Notes: generated by a model from the letters alone, not told the origin. A DNA stretch of 64,000 nucleotides from Elusimicrobiota bacterium (GCA_031287735.1 JAITSO010000054.1:1-64000), one strand, 5' to 3'; positions 34,800 through 43,806 are shown, counted from the stretch's first letter. A program made the numbers and translations.

Positions 34800-36916
34800 T
34801 TAGGAAATGCACTACATGCTAAAAACGGACCTTTTTTGCCAATTCTTTTTAGCATCATTGCTCCACATTTCGTGCATTTAATATCTGTTTTTTCAGGCGA
34901 TGGTTTTAAAACTTTATTTCCTTCTTTATCTATATTATAAGTAGTTTTACATGCTTCATTTTTGCAGACAAGGTAAGACTTGCCTCTAAATCCTATTTTT
35001 TTTAATAAAATTGCACTGCATTTGTCGCAAGTCATTTCGGTTTCTTCGGAAGTTTTTTCAATATTTCCACTTTTGTCTAGTGAAATTGTTGTTTTGCACT
35101 CGGGGTACCCAGAGCATCCTAAAAACCTTCCGTTACGTGATTCTCTTACAACCATGTTTTTGCCGCAATTAGGACAAATTTCATCGCTTTCCTGAGCTTG
35201 AACTTTTTGTCTTTCAAGGTTTTTTTCAGCTTCACTCAAATCCTTTTCAAAAGGTTCGTAAAAATCTTTTAAAACGTTTTGCCATACGGCTTTATTTTCT
35301 GCTATATCGTCGAATTTTTCTTCAACTTTTGCTGTAAACTCAACGTTTATAATATTTCTAAAATGATTTTTTAAAACACCATTTACAACTATGCCTAAAT
35401 TTGTCGGTACAAACTTTTTGCCGTCAAGACGGACGTACAACCTGTCTAAAATAGTTTTTATTGTGGGAGCATAAGTTGAAGGTCTGCCTATGCCGTGTTC
35501 TTCTAATGCTTTAATAAGGCTTGCTTCATTATATCTCGGAGGCGGCTCTGTAAAATGTTGTTGGGAAAGAAGATTTAAGAGGTTTAATTCATCACCTTTT
35601 TGTAGGTTTGGTAGTTTGATTTCATTTTCCGATTCGTCAAGCTCATAAACTTTTAAAAAACCTTCAAAAGCAAGAATGCTTCCGACAGATTTGAATAAGT
35701 AATTTTCTGCAGATATTTCGGCTGTAGCGGTATTGTACAAAGCTTCTGACATTTGGCTTGCCATAAACCTTTTCCAAATTAAATCGTAAAGCTTAAATTC
35801 ATCGGACGCTAAAAATTGTTTGATTTGAGCTGGCAATCTATTTGGAGAAGTTGGTCTTATTGCTTCATGTGCTTCTTGAGCACCTTTAGATTTTGTCTTG
35901 TAAATTCTTGCAGTTTTTGGAACAAAATCTTGTCCGTAAGTTGCACCGATGAATTTTAGAGTTTCGTTTTGAATACTTTTAGCAATATTTAAAGAATCTG
36001 TTCTCATGTAAGTTATAAGGCCTAAAGATTGACCGCCGATGTTTATTCCCTCGTAGAGTTTTTGCGCTACCATCATAGTTTTTGAAGCCGAAAAACCTAA
36101 CCGTCTTGAAGCATCTTGCTGCATAGTGGAAGTGGTATAAGGTGGGTAGGGAAAGCGTTTTCTTTGCTTTGTTTCAATAGATTCAACAACATATTTTGCA
36201 CCTTGCAGGTCTTTTAAAATTTCGTCGCTTTGTTCTTTGTTTTTAATGGAAAGTTTTTCAAATTTTACGCCGTTTTTTGATAAAAGAGTAGCCTTAAAAA
36301 CTACAGATTTTTCTTTAGATTTTTCTAATTCTGCAGTAATGCTCCAAAATTCTTGGGGAACAAAAATATTTATTTCTTCTTCTCTATCGCAAATAATCAT
36401 AACAGCTACCGATTGAACTCTACCAGCCGAAAGTCCGCGTTTGATTTTCGTCCACAAAAGAGGTGAAAGTTTGTAACCTACAAGTCTATCTAAAATTCTA
36501 CGAGCCTGCTGGCTGTTTACAAGACCCATATCTAGCTTTCTTGGGTTTTTAACAGCATTTTGAATAGCTTCAGGGGTAATTTCATGAAATGTTATACGCT
36601 CTATTTTTTCGTCTGGGAGCTTCAATGCTTCTTTTAAATGCCATGAAATTGCTTCGCCTTCACGGTCTAAATCAGTAGCAAGATAAACTTTGTCGGCCGA
36701 ATCAGATATTTTCTTTAATTCCGCCACCAATTTAGTAGCTTTTGGGATAACAGCATAAGTTGGTTCAAAGTTGTTACCTACGTCAACATTAGTTTTGTTT
36801 TTAGGTAAGTCTCTAATATGCCCGAAAGAACTTCTTACAACAAAGTCTTTTCCTAAAAATTTAGAGATTGTTTTTTCTTTAGCCGGCGACTCAACTATTA
36901 CTAGATTTCTTGCCAT
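34733..36916 (-). CDS. topA: DNA topoisomerase I
   Basis: TopA relaxes negative supercoils. The 727-residue protein begins with the TOPRIM domain (LVIVESPAKEKTISKFLG). It carries the catalytic tyrosine in LITYMRTDS near residue 305. It ends with three zinc-ribbon repeats (CPNCG...CSGYPEC, CDKCS...CKNEAC, CTKCG...CSAFPKC) from about 590 onward. It is transcribed with xerC, overlapping it. Its SD AAGGAAAA lies upstream of the ATG. Confidence 0.96.
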   Translation of the reverse strand: MARNLVIVESPAKEKTISKFLGKDFVVRSSFGHIRDLPKNKTNVDVGNNFEPTYAVIPKATKLVAELKKISDSADKVYLATDLDREGEAISWHLKEALKLPDEKIERITFHEITPEAIQNAVKNPRKLDMGLVNSQQARRILDRLVGYKLSPLLWTKIKRGLSAGRVQSVAVMIICDREEEINIFVPQEFWSITAELEKSKEKSVVFKATLLSKNGVKFEKLSIKNKEQSDEILKDLQGAKYVVESIETKQRKRFPYPPYTTSTMQQDASRRLGFSASKTMMVAQKLYEGINIGGQSLGLITYMRTDSLNIAKSIQNETLKFIGATYGQDFVPKTARIYKTKSKGAQEAHEAIRPTSPNRLPAQIKQFLASDEFKLYDLIWKRFMASQMSEALYNTATAEISAENYLFKSVGSILAFEGFLKVYELDESENEIKLPNLQKGDELNLLNLLSQQHFTEPPPRYNEASLIKALEEHGIGRPSTYAPTIKTILDRLYVRLDGKKFVPTNLGIVVNGVLKNHFRNIINVEFTAKVEEKFDDIAENKAVWQNVLKDFYEPFEKDLSEAEKNLERQKVQAQESDEICPNCGKNMVVRESRNGRFLGCSGYPECKTTISLDKSGNIEKTSEETEMTCDKCSAILLKKIGFRGKSYLVCKNEACKTTYNIDKEGNKVLKPSPEKTDIKCTKCGAMMLKRIGKKGPFLACSAFPKCRNLQWIDKTTKTEIPKKIKK

Positions 36917-37249
36917 TATTTTTTCCTTTGAAAGTTATATTAAAGATAGGGTACGCACGTTCTGCAGGTTCGTAATAGCAAATTGCAAAAGATATTTCAT
37001 CCTATCTACTTTGGTATGTAGGTTATCAGAATTGAAATAATGCTTGTTTGCGTAAAAACGTTTTGACCGGAGTTGCCAAAATGGGCGCAATTATGGCAGT
37101 AAATAAAAGGTGCGAAAATGCGAAACGCTGAAAACAGTGGGTAGACTTAGTCGCAATCTGATCATGCAGAAAGACAATGTTAGTTTTTTTGCAAATATAG
37201 TTTGCATGAGTTGATAAGAAGTTAGCCTTTTTGGTATCATCTGTAAGAA
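36917..37249. other. 333-base divergent intergenic region topA / LysM-M23 gene
   Basis: This region separates the divergently transcribed topA (-) and LysM-M23 peptidase (+). It holds a good promoter for the + side at 37211-37240. The middle (about 37030-37160) is somewhat GC-richer than its flanks and contains no ORF I would call; a 16-codon ATG frame there has no SD. I see no clear -35/-10 pair for topA. Confidence 0.4.
37211..37240 (+). promoter_or_regulatory. Candidate promoter giving a near-leaderless mRNA
   Basis: TTGATA (37211-37216) and TATCAT (37235-37240) are 18 bases apart, each matching consensus at five of six. The expected transcription start, about 7 bases after the -10, would lie at roughly 37247, only a few bases before the ATG at 37250. 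No SD is visible before that ATG, which is consistent with leaderless translation. Confidence 0.45.
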
Positions 37250-38230
37250 ATGGAAACAATTACAGGAAATCTGGATAATCAACCTTTTGAAATTTCTAAA
37301 TTTTTTGTCAGGTGGTCAGTATTTTTTATAGTGCTTTTAGCTGCATTTTTTTGCGTTCAAAATATGGCAGAGAAGAAAGCATCTGGCATCATAGATTCTG
37401 TTCCGTTGGTTGAAATGCCGGTTTTCCCAGAAAAATATTTACTTAACGATATTTATGCGAGAGCAGATTACCTCTCAAGAAAAGTCAAAGGTGTTGCGTT
37501 TGAAATTTATATTGTAAAACCTAAAGACAATCTGTGGAAAATTGCAAAAAAATACCCATATTCTGTGCACACATTAATTGGCGTAAATCCTCAATTAGAA
37601 ACCTACAACATCAACACAAATCAAAAGCTTTTAATTCCTTCATCCGGAGGTTCGCTGCATCCTATTCAGAAAGATGATACATGGGAAAAAATTGCAAAGC
37701 GCTATGATATTGACGAAGCACAGGTAAAAAGTACAAATGTTGGAATTTCGCAATTAAACTTTGGTGAATACGTATTTGTACCCGGAAAACTTCCGGATAT
37801 TAGTTTGATGAATAAGAGAATGCAGGAAGCTTATGAATTGCGTTCTTTATTTAAGTCGCCAGTTGGAGGTAGGTTGTCAAGTGCTTTCGGAAAACGGAGG
37901 CATCCTGTAACTGGTCAAATACGTGTCCATGCGGGAATTGACATCGCAGTGCCGATGGGAACTTGGATAGGTGCAGCGGCAAGTGGAACCGTAATTCTTG
38001 CAAGCACAAATGTAGGTCATTATGGGACCGCAGTTTTTGTAGATCACGGAAACGGGTATGTTACACATTATGGTCACTTGTCTTCAATAAGGGTTCGTTT
38101 GGGACAGAAAGTGCGGACTGGTCAATACATAGGGAAAAGCGGAGCGACTGGAAGAGTTACAGGTCCGCATTTGCATTTCACAATTAAGAAAAAAGATAAA
38201 GCTTTAGATCCTTTAAAATTCTTATGGTAA
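37250..38230 (+). CDS. LysM-domain M23 peptidoglycan endopeptidase
   Basis: The 326-residue product has an N-terminal membrane anchor (about 20-40). A LysM repeat starts near residue 85 (YIVKPKDNLWKIAKKYPYSV) and a second, weaker LysM-like unit near 143 (HPIQKDDTWEKIAKRY). The M23 (LytM) domain is at about 205-326. Zinc ligands are present: H in HPVTGQIRVHAGID (HxxxD) and the HLH of GPHLHF. It probably cleaves peptide cross-links or, as an anchored protein, acts at growth or division sites. A smaller paralogue follows directly. Confidence 0.88.
   Translation: METITGNLDNQPFEISKFFVRWSVFFIVLLAAFFCVQNMAEKKASGIIDSVPLVEMPVFPEKYLLNDIYARADYLSRKVKGVAFEIYIVKPKDNLWKIAKKYPYSVHTLIGVNPQLETYNINTNQKLLIPSSGGSLHPIQKDDTWEKIAKRYDIDEAQVKSTNVGISQLNFGEYVFVPGKLPDISLMNKRMQEAYELRSLFKSPVGGRLSSAFGKRRHPVTGQIRVHAGIDIAVPMGTWIGAAASGTVILASTNVGHYGTAVFVDHGNGYVTHYGHLSSIRVRLGQKVRTGQYIGKSGATGRVTGPHLHFTIKKKDKALDPLKFLW
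38118..38180 (+). repeat. Direct repeat shared by tandem M23 genes (copy 1)
   Basis: These 63 bases match 38606-38668 at 61 of 63 positions by eye, offset 488. They encode the GQYIGKSGATGRVTGPHLHF region including the HxH zinc motif. Flanking parts of the two genes are much more diverged, so conversion or recent duplication of this patch is likely. Confidence 0.8.
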
Positions 38231-38724
38231 ACTTGAAAGCCCATAGATTTACCGTAATTTTTGCAAGTCTTTTTGTTCTCTTTGCTTTTCAAAAGTATTT
38301 ATATGCACAAGAAGACAAAAAGCCAAAATTTGTTTTCTGGTCGCCAATATTAGGAAAACCTATTAGTAGCCATTTTGGAAACAGAAAACACCCTATAACT
38401 GGTGAATTAAAAGATCATAAGGGAGTAGATATAGCTGTTGCACACGGTACTTGGATATCAGCAGCAGCAGACGGTAAAGTCATTTTTGCAGGAAACAATT
38501 TAAGACATTACGGTAAAGCGGTTTTTATAGCCCATAAACACGGGTATGTTACTCACTATGGACATTTATCGCATATATCTGTTTATAGAGGTCAAGCGGT
38601 TAATGCTGGTCAATACATAGGAAAAAGCGGAGCGACTGGAAGAGTTACAGGTCCGCATTTGCATTTTACGCTTATTAAAAATGGAGAATATGTGAACCCT
38701 TCGGATTACATAGAATTGGAGTAG
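38224..38724 (+). CDS. M23 peptidase, single-domain paralogue
   Basis: The 166-residue product has an N-terminal signal or anchor (about 10-26) and just an M23 domain. The metal-site residues are conserved (HKGVD and GPHLHF). It is clearly a paralogue of the preceding gene, lacking LysM, and overlaps it by 7 bases. A 63-base DNA patch is almost identical between the two. It is probably secreted to the periplasm. Confidence 0.87.
   Translation: MVNLKAHRFTVIFASLFVLFAFQKYLYAQEDKKPKFVFWSPILGKPISSHFGNRKHPITGELKDHKGVDIAVAHGTWISAAADGKVIFAGNNLRHYGKAVFIAHKHGYVTHYGHLSHISVYRGQAVNAGQYIGKSGATGRVTGPHLHFTLIKNGEYVNPSDYIELE
38606..38668 (+). repeat. Direct repeat shared by tandem M23 genes (copy 2)
   Basis: This is the partner of 38118-38180, in the second M23 gene. 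Only two substitutions are seen (one G/A and one C/T), both at synonymous third positions. Synonymous sites elsewhere in the paired genes differ freely. Confidence 0.8.
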
Positions 38725-38759
38725 TTTTGGATATTTGCTTTTAATAAGAGTGATTTTTT

Positions 38760-39665
38760 ATGAAAAAATTTTTTCTTATTTTTAAATTATCAATAGTTAT
38801 TTTATTGCTTGTGTGTCCTTTTCTTGCGAAATTGCAAGCTGCACAGGAAAAGATTAGTGTGCACGTAACGCCGGTTTCTGCTTTTGTGGGTGACATTATA
38901 AAATTTAGTGTTAGTGTTGAACTTCCAAAAGGTGCTTATATCGGCACAGCACAAAACATTTCGTTTGAGAATTTTGAAATCATAACCTCTGAAATTTTAA
39001 AACTTCGTGCACAAGAAAATACTTATGAACTTAATTTTTATATTTCAGCATACAAAACTGGTAAGCTCACGATAAACTCGCTGACTGTTTTTTATATTGA
39101 TGTCGAAGGTAGCGACAATTTGTTCTTCACGCCAGAAAAAGTTGTGGAAATAAAAAGCATAGTTGCCACAAGTGCAAATACTGTTGTTACAGATATTAAA
39201 GATATAAAAAAACCTACAAAATTAAGAATTAAGACTATCCATGCTCTTTTAATAATTATAGCTATAGTTGCTTTTTTTATCGCTGCAACGTCTCTTGTGA
39301 AAAACATTATTGAAAATATAAAAAAAGTCAAAGAAATTCCTCTTGATAATAGAACTAAGTCATTAATGGATTTGGAAGAGCTATATAATGAAAGCTCTAA
39401 AATAACAGTGAAAATTTTTTACTACAGAATGTCTGAAATTCTAAGAACCTACGTTTCGAAAACTTATAAATTTGACGCTATGGAAATGACTACATCTGAA
39501 TTTTTTGACAAAGTAAAACCATTGCTTCCATTGGAAATTGACCTTGCACAATTCAAGCAATATTTACAGGTTTTTAATTTGGCAAGATATGCAGATTGGC
39601 TACCAACAAAAGAGGAAATTGAAAATAATTATTCCATTACAAAAAAACTTTTGGAGTTATTATGA
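38760..39665 (+). CDS. BatD-like membrane protein (aerotolerance-type operon)
   Basis: The 301-residue product has a signal peptide (about 1-28, LQAA). An extracytoplasmic beta-rich domain follows (about 30-130, HVTPVSAFVGDIIKFSVSVEL), then one membrane segment at about 160-180 and a cytoplasmic helical domain (FYYRMSEILRTYVSKTY) resembling DUF4381/BatD tails. It overlaps the BatA-like gene by 4 bases. The family is associated with the Bat/MoxR envelope-stress system, but the biochemical role is unknown. Confidence 0.65.
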   Translation: MKKFFLIFKLSIVILLLVCPFLAKLQAAQEKISVHVTPVSAFVGDIIKFSVSVELPKGAYIGTAQNISFENFEIITSEILKLRAQENTYELNFYISAYKTGKLTINSLTVFYIDVEGSDNLFFTPEKVVEIKSIVATSANTVVTDIKDIKKPTKLRIKTIHALLIIIAIVAFFIAATSLVKNIIENIKKVKEIPLDNRTKSLMDLEELYNESSKITVKIFYYRMSEILRTYVSKTYKFDAMEMTTSEFFDKVKPLLPLEIDLAQFKQYLQVFNLARYADWLPTKEEIENNYSITKKLLELL

Positions 39666-40657
39666 GGTTTGAAAGTCCTTTGTTTTTAATCATTTTTCTT
39701 ATAGTTTTAGCTGCTGTCTATGCATACACAAACATTTTTAAAAAAAGTAAATTTAAAACTTCAGTACCTTTTCCCGCAACAGGTTTTTTTAATTCTCAAG
39801 CGAGTTTTAAGGAAAATTTTTTGCAAGTCTTAAAATTGCTTAGGTATCTTTCTCTTATTCTTATAATAATTGCCCTTGCCAGACCCCAAAAAGGAAAAAC
39901 GTTAGAACAATCCGATGATAATGGAATAGATATTATGATTGCGTTAGACACTTCGTCGAGCATGCGTTCGTTGGATTTTAAGCCTTTAGATAGAATGTCT
40001 GCTGCTAAAAAAGTGACAGAAGAGTTTGTTCATTTGAGGAAATTTGACCGCATAGGTCTTGTAGTTTTCTCGGGTCTTGCTTTTACCCAATGTCCTTTGA
40101 CTACCGATTCTAATTCTCTGGTAGAATTTATAAGAAACATAAATATAGGCGATACTGGGGTTGATGGCACTGCCATAGGTTCTGCAATAATGACAGGTGT
40201 AAATAGGTTAAAGGATGCAAAAACCAAAAGCAAAATTATGGTTCTCATAACTGACGGTAATAACAATATGGGCGAAATTGAACCTTTGATTGCAAGCAAA
40301 ATCGCAAAAGATTACGGAATAAAGATTTACACAATTGGCGTTGGTAGCCTTGAAGGTGCAATTTACTTGATAGATGATCCGTTTTTTGGAAGAAGAGAAA
40401 TAAAAACGCAAGATGCTTTAAATGAAGGTATTTTAAAAGAAATTTCAAGAAATACTGGCGGAACTTATTTTAGAGCACAAGATAATAGGTCTTTTGAAGA
40501 TACGATGAAGCAAATTGACAAATTAGAAAAAGACGATATTAAAATTACAAAAATATCATCGTATAATGAGATTTATAAATACTTTTTATTTCCGGCTTTC
40601 TTGCTTTTATTGTTGATTCTTATATTAGAGAATTCATGGTTTAGAAAATTACCTTAA
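39662..40657 (+). CDS. batA: BatA-like von Willebrand factor A membrane protein
   Basis: The 331-residue product has two N-terminal hydrophobic segments (about 5-23 and 55-75), a VWA domain and a C-terminal membrane segment (about 305-323). The MIDAS motif is intact: DTSSS near residue 97, a Thr in CPLTTDSNS, and Asp in LITDGNNN. The order BatA after a BatD-like protein recalls Bat operons of Bacteroidetes and spirochaetes; no MoxR ATPase lies next to it here. The stop is followed within 24 bases by the convergent pstB end, with no visible terminator. Confidence 0.82.
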   Translation: MRFESPLFLIIFLIVLAAVYAYTNIFKKSKFKTSVPFPATGFFNSQASFKENFLQVLKLLRYLSLILIIIALARPQKGKTLEQSDDNGIDIMIALDTSSSMRSLDFKPLDRMSAAKKVTEEFVHLRKFDRIGLVVFSGLAFTQCPLTTDSNSLVEFIRNINIGDTGVDGTAIGSAIMTGVNRLKDAKTKSKIMVLITDGNNNMGEIEPLIASKIAKDYGIKIYTIGVGSLEGAIYLIDDPFFGRREIKTQDALNEGILKEISRNTGGTYFRAQDNRSFEDTMKQIDKLEKDDIKITKISSYNEIYKYFLFPAFLLLLLILILENSWFRKLP

Positions 40658-40680
40658 AGATAAAACACGTTTCAGCAGTG

Positions 40681-41439
40681 TTATCCAAATCTTCCTGTGA
40701 TATAGTCTTCTGTTTGTTTGGTGTTTGGCGAGACGAAGAGCTTATCAGTTTTGTCAATTTCAATGAGTTTTCCCATTAAAAAGAATGCTGTCCTGTCGCT
40801 TACGCGAGATGCTTGCTTAACATTGTTAGTGACAAGAATGATAGTATATTTTTCTTTCAGTTCCATCATAGACTCTTCAACTTTTGCTGTAGAAATTGGG
40901 TCAAGTCCGGAACATGGTTCATCAAACAAAATAACCTCCGGATTTATTGCAAGTATTCTTGCAATGCAAAGTCTTTGCTGTTGCCCGCCTGACATCCTCA
41001 TGGCCGAAGAATTTAACCTATCTTTAACTTCTTCCCATAAAGAAGCTCCTTTTAAAGCATCTTCTACCATAGCGTCTTGTTCATTTTTTTTAGATGGAAT
41101 TAGCCCTAATCTTTTGGGAGCATAAGTTATATTTTCGTAAATTGTCATTGGAAGTGGTATCGGCATTGCAAAAAGCATTCCAACGCGTTTTCGCAAAGTT
41201 TCCATATTCATGTCAAATATATTTTCTTGATTAATGTATATTTTTCCTTTCCGTGAGTAATCTTGGTAGAAATCGCTCATTCTGTTTAGTGTTCTTAAAA
41301 AAGTAGTTTTTCCGCTATTTGCGGGTCCTATTATGCTTAAAATTTCGTTTTGAATAACTTCAATGCTTAAATTTTCTAAAACGCATTTATTGTTGTAAAA
41401 ACAGCTTAAATTATTCACTTTTATTTTAATGTTAGTCAT
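40681..41439 (-). CDS. pstB: Phosphate-type ABC transporter ATPase PstB, atypical
   Basis: This is the ATP-binding subunit predicted to power phosphate import. The 252-residue protein has Walker A GPANSGKT (38-45), signature MSGGQQQRL (149-157), Walker B VILFDEP (169-175) and the GRFG ending of the PstB family. Two positions are unusual. The Q-loop position after GMLF is Ala91 instead of Gln, and the H-loop position in VTNNV is Asn205 instead of His (canonical VTHN). It follows pstA by 18 bases. It could be a PstB subfamily rather than a broken protein. Confidence 0.85.
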   Translation of the reverse strand: MTNIKIKVNNLSCFYNNKCVLENLSIEVIQNEILSIIGPANSGKTTFLRTLNRMSDFYQDYSRKGKIYINQENIFDMNMETLRKRVGMLFAMPIPLPMTIYENITYAPKRLGLIPSKKNEQDAMVEDALKGASLWEEVKDRLNSSAMRMSGGQQQRLCIARILAINPEVILFDEPCSGLDPISTAKVEESMMELKEKYTIILVTNNVKQASRVSDRTAFFLMGKLIEIDKTDKLFVSPNTKQTEDYITGRFG

Positions 41440-41457
41440 AAAATCAATCCTATAAAT

Positions 41458-42312
41458 TTACCATTTTCTGCGTTTTCTAAAATAAATTCTTAAAAAAATT
41501 GCCGTAAAACTCATACTTAAAATTATCATTAAAAGAACTAATGCTGTCCCAAAAATTATGTTTTTTGGCATATTTGGAATTTGTGTTGCGATAATGTAGA
41601 GGTGGTAAGGCAAAGCCATGACTTGATCAAAAATAGAATGGGGAAAATGTGGAACGTAAAAGGCAGCTGCTGTAAAAAGTATTGGAGCAGTTTCGCCAGA
41701 AATTCTTGCAATGCTTAAAATAGCACCAGTTAAAATGCCAGGCAAAGCATTTGGCAAAACAATATGCCTTATGGTCTGCCACCTACTTACGCCTAACGAT
41801 AAACTCGCTTCTCTAAAAGAATGCGGAACACTGTTTAACGCATTGCGGGCAGTTGTGATTATGACCGGAAGTTCCATTATAGACAGTGTCAAAGCACCTG
41901 CGATGATAGAAACTCCAAGCTTAAAATACATTACAAAAATTCCAAGACCAAAAAGTCCATAAACTACAGACGGAACACCGGCTAAATTTACAATTGAAAG
42001 TTTTATAATTCTTGTAAGTAAATTGTCTTTTGCATACTCATTTAAATAAATCGCTGCACAAACTCCTATGGGCAAAGTTATTGATATAGCACAAAGTACA
42101 ATTGAAAGCGTCCCTAAAATCGCTAAAAGAATTCCTCCAGAACGCATTCCATCTTTTGGCATAGCTGTCAAAAATTCCCAAGTTATTGCAGACGCTCCGT
42201 TTTTTACGATTATAAAAATTATGATTAGTACAGGAAATATTGTTAAAAGCATGGAACAAAAAAGTAGACAATATGCAAGTTTTTGAGATAATTTGGGGTT
42301 TAGTTTAAACAT
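41458..42312 (-). CDS. pstA: Phosphate ABC transporter permease PstA
   Basis: PstA is one of the two inner-membrane permeases of the phosphate importer. The 284-residue protein has about six hydrophobic segments and the binding-protein-dependent transport (EAA) loop around residue 160 (FREASLSLGVSRWQTIRHIV, then LPNALPGILTGAILSIAR). The GETAPILFTAAA signature near 205 is typical of PstA. It is immediately downstream of pstC with no gap. Confidence 0.93.
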   Translation of the reverse strand: MFKLNPKLSQKLAYCLLFCSMLLTIFPVLIIIFIIVKNGASAITWEFLTAMPKDGMRSGGILLAILGTLSIVLCAISITLPIGVCAAIYLNEYAKDNLLTRIIKLSIVNLAGVPSVVYGLFGLGIFVMYFKLGVSIIAGALTLSIMELPVIITTARNALNSVPHSFREASLSLGVSRWQTIRHIVLPNALPGILTGAILSIARISGETAPILFTAAAFYVPHFPHSIFDQVMALPYHLYIIATQIPNMPKNIIFGTALVLLMIILSMSFTAIFLRIYFRKRRKW

Positions 42313-43185
42313 TTATTTTTTACTCTTTCCAGAAAACAAATCAGCTATAAAATTAACTATGAAGGTTATAGCAAAAAGAACAAGCCCGATAGCAAATAAT
42401 GATTTGTAATGAATGCCGCCCTTGACTGTTTCGCCCATCTCGGCGGCAATCGTGGCAGTCATTGTGCGAACGGGTTCGAAAATTGAAGAAGGAATTTGTG
42501 CCGCATTGCCGGTTATCATCATAACTGCCATTGTTTCTCCAATAACGCGACCTATTCCAAGCATAATTGCGGCAATAATTCCAGGTCTAGCGGCTTTTAA
42601 GACTATTCTTCTTATCGTTTGCCATTTAGTAGCACCTATGGCAAGAGCGCCTTCTTTATATTGGCAAGGAACAGAGTGAATTGCATCTTCAGAAATTGTA
42701 ACTATGGTAGGCATGGCCATAAGAGCAAGAATTAAAGAGCCTGAAAAAGCAGTAAGACCTGTGGGGATATTTAGTAAATTTTTTATTGCTGGAACTAAAG
42801 TTACCATGCCAACAAAACCTAAAACAACACTTGGCACTGCTGCCATGAGTTCTACAAAAGATTTTAAGATATCTCGAAGTGTTTTTGGTGCAATTTCTGA
42901 AATATAAAGCGCAGACATAATGCTTAAAGGGACCGCGATTACACAAGCTCCTAATGTTACAAGTATAGAACCTAATATTAGAGGGAGAATTCCAAATTGA
43001 GCCGGGTCAGATTCCGGCAGCCATAAATTTCCGCTTAAAAATTTAGTTATTCCAAAGCTTTTGAAAAACGACAAGCCTTCTTTGAGCAGAAAGGTAAAAA
43101 TTAAAATAACAAAAACTATAGACAAAATTCCACAAATAAAAATAGTTGTTTCTATTATTGTGTCTATTATTTTTCTGTTTAGCAT
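42313..43185 (-). CDS. pstC: Phosphate ABC transporter permease PstC
   Basis: PstC pairs with PstA. The 290-residue protein has about six membrane segments and the EAA-loop region YKEGALAIGATKWQTIRRIV near 180. A 'GIGRVIGETMAVMMITGNA' stretch near 215 is characteristic. Upstream (43186-43338) is AT-rich DNA with an SD-like GGAG before the ATG. No pstS is seen upstream in the window. Confidence 0.93.
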   Translation of the reverse strand: MLNRKIIDTIIETTIFICGILSIVFVILIFTFLLKEGLSFFKSFGITKFLSGNLWLPESDPAQFGILPLILGSILVTLGACVIAVPLSIMSALYISEIAPKTLRDILKSFVELMAAVPSVVLGFVGMVTLVPAIKNLLNIPTGLTAFSGSLILALMAMPTIVTISEDAIHSVPCQYKEGALAIGATKWQTIRRIVLKAARPGIIAAIMLGIGRVIGETMAVMMITGNAAQIPSSIFEPVRTMTATIAAEMGETVKGGIHYKSLFAIGLVLFAITFIVNFIADLFSGKSKK

Positions 43186-43338
43186 ATTGTTTATACTCCG
43201 GTTTTGTTAAGACATATTTCCTAATTAAAAATTATTTTTATGTTGCGTTGGCGCTAAATACAAAGGTTAAGAATGGCATTTTTACTAACAATGGTTCTCA
43301 TTTTCTCTGAGATAACGGAAAAATTTTTATAAATATAT

Positions 43339-43806
43339 TCATAATATAACATTCATTTTCAATTTTTTTGCTTTAAAAAATTCATGATCTCGCAAGACTT
43401 CTACCCCACAAACTTTACATAATTCTCTAAGTCCTGTGTCATTTGATACAACTGGACACATGTGCCTTTTCGCGTATGCAGCTATAAAAACATCAGCACC
43501 ATTTTTATTTTTTTTACTATTGGAATCAGCCAGTTTTATCGCTTCCGGTTTTTTCATAATTACTTCTACTAAAATATTTTGCGTTTCCACATCCAAAGAA
43601 TAAACAATATCGCTTCTTAAAGTTTTAATCCACTTAAAAAGTCCGTCTTTCCCATTTTCTATTTCTTCATAGACTTCTTCTGGAACAAAAATTTCTTTGT
43701 TTCTTGCTAAATTTGCAAACCAAGTCCAAAAATCCATTGATATTTCAGGCGAGTAATGTTGTCGCCAAGCATTTATAAAAACATTTGAATCCAAACAGTA
43801 TTTCAT
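43339..43806 (-). CDS. DUF4411 PIN-like protein (putative ribonuclease toxin)
   Basis: The 155-residue product matches the PIN-fold DUF4411 family, which is commonly paired with XRE-ImmA proteins. Acidic residues of the PIN active site are suggested by LDSNVF (D6), the EEVYEEIENG segment, NGADVFIAA and SNDTGL. It overlaps the upstream ImmA gene by 4 bases (ATGA), so the two are coupled. Toxin activity is inferred from family and context. Confidence 0.78.
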   Translation of the reverse strand: MKYCLDSNVFINAWRQHYSPEISMDFWTWFANLARNKEIFVPEEVYEEIENGKDGLFKWIKTLRSDIVYSLDVETQNILVEVIMKKPEAIKLADSNSKKNKNGADVFIAAYAKRHMCPVVSNDTGLRELCKVCGVEVLRDHEFFKAKKLKMNVIL

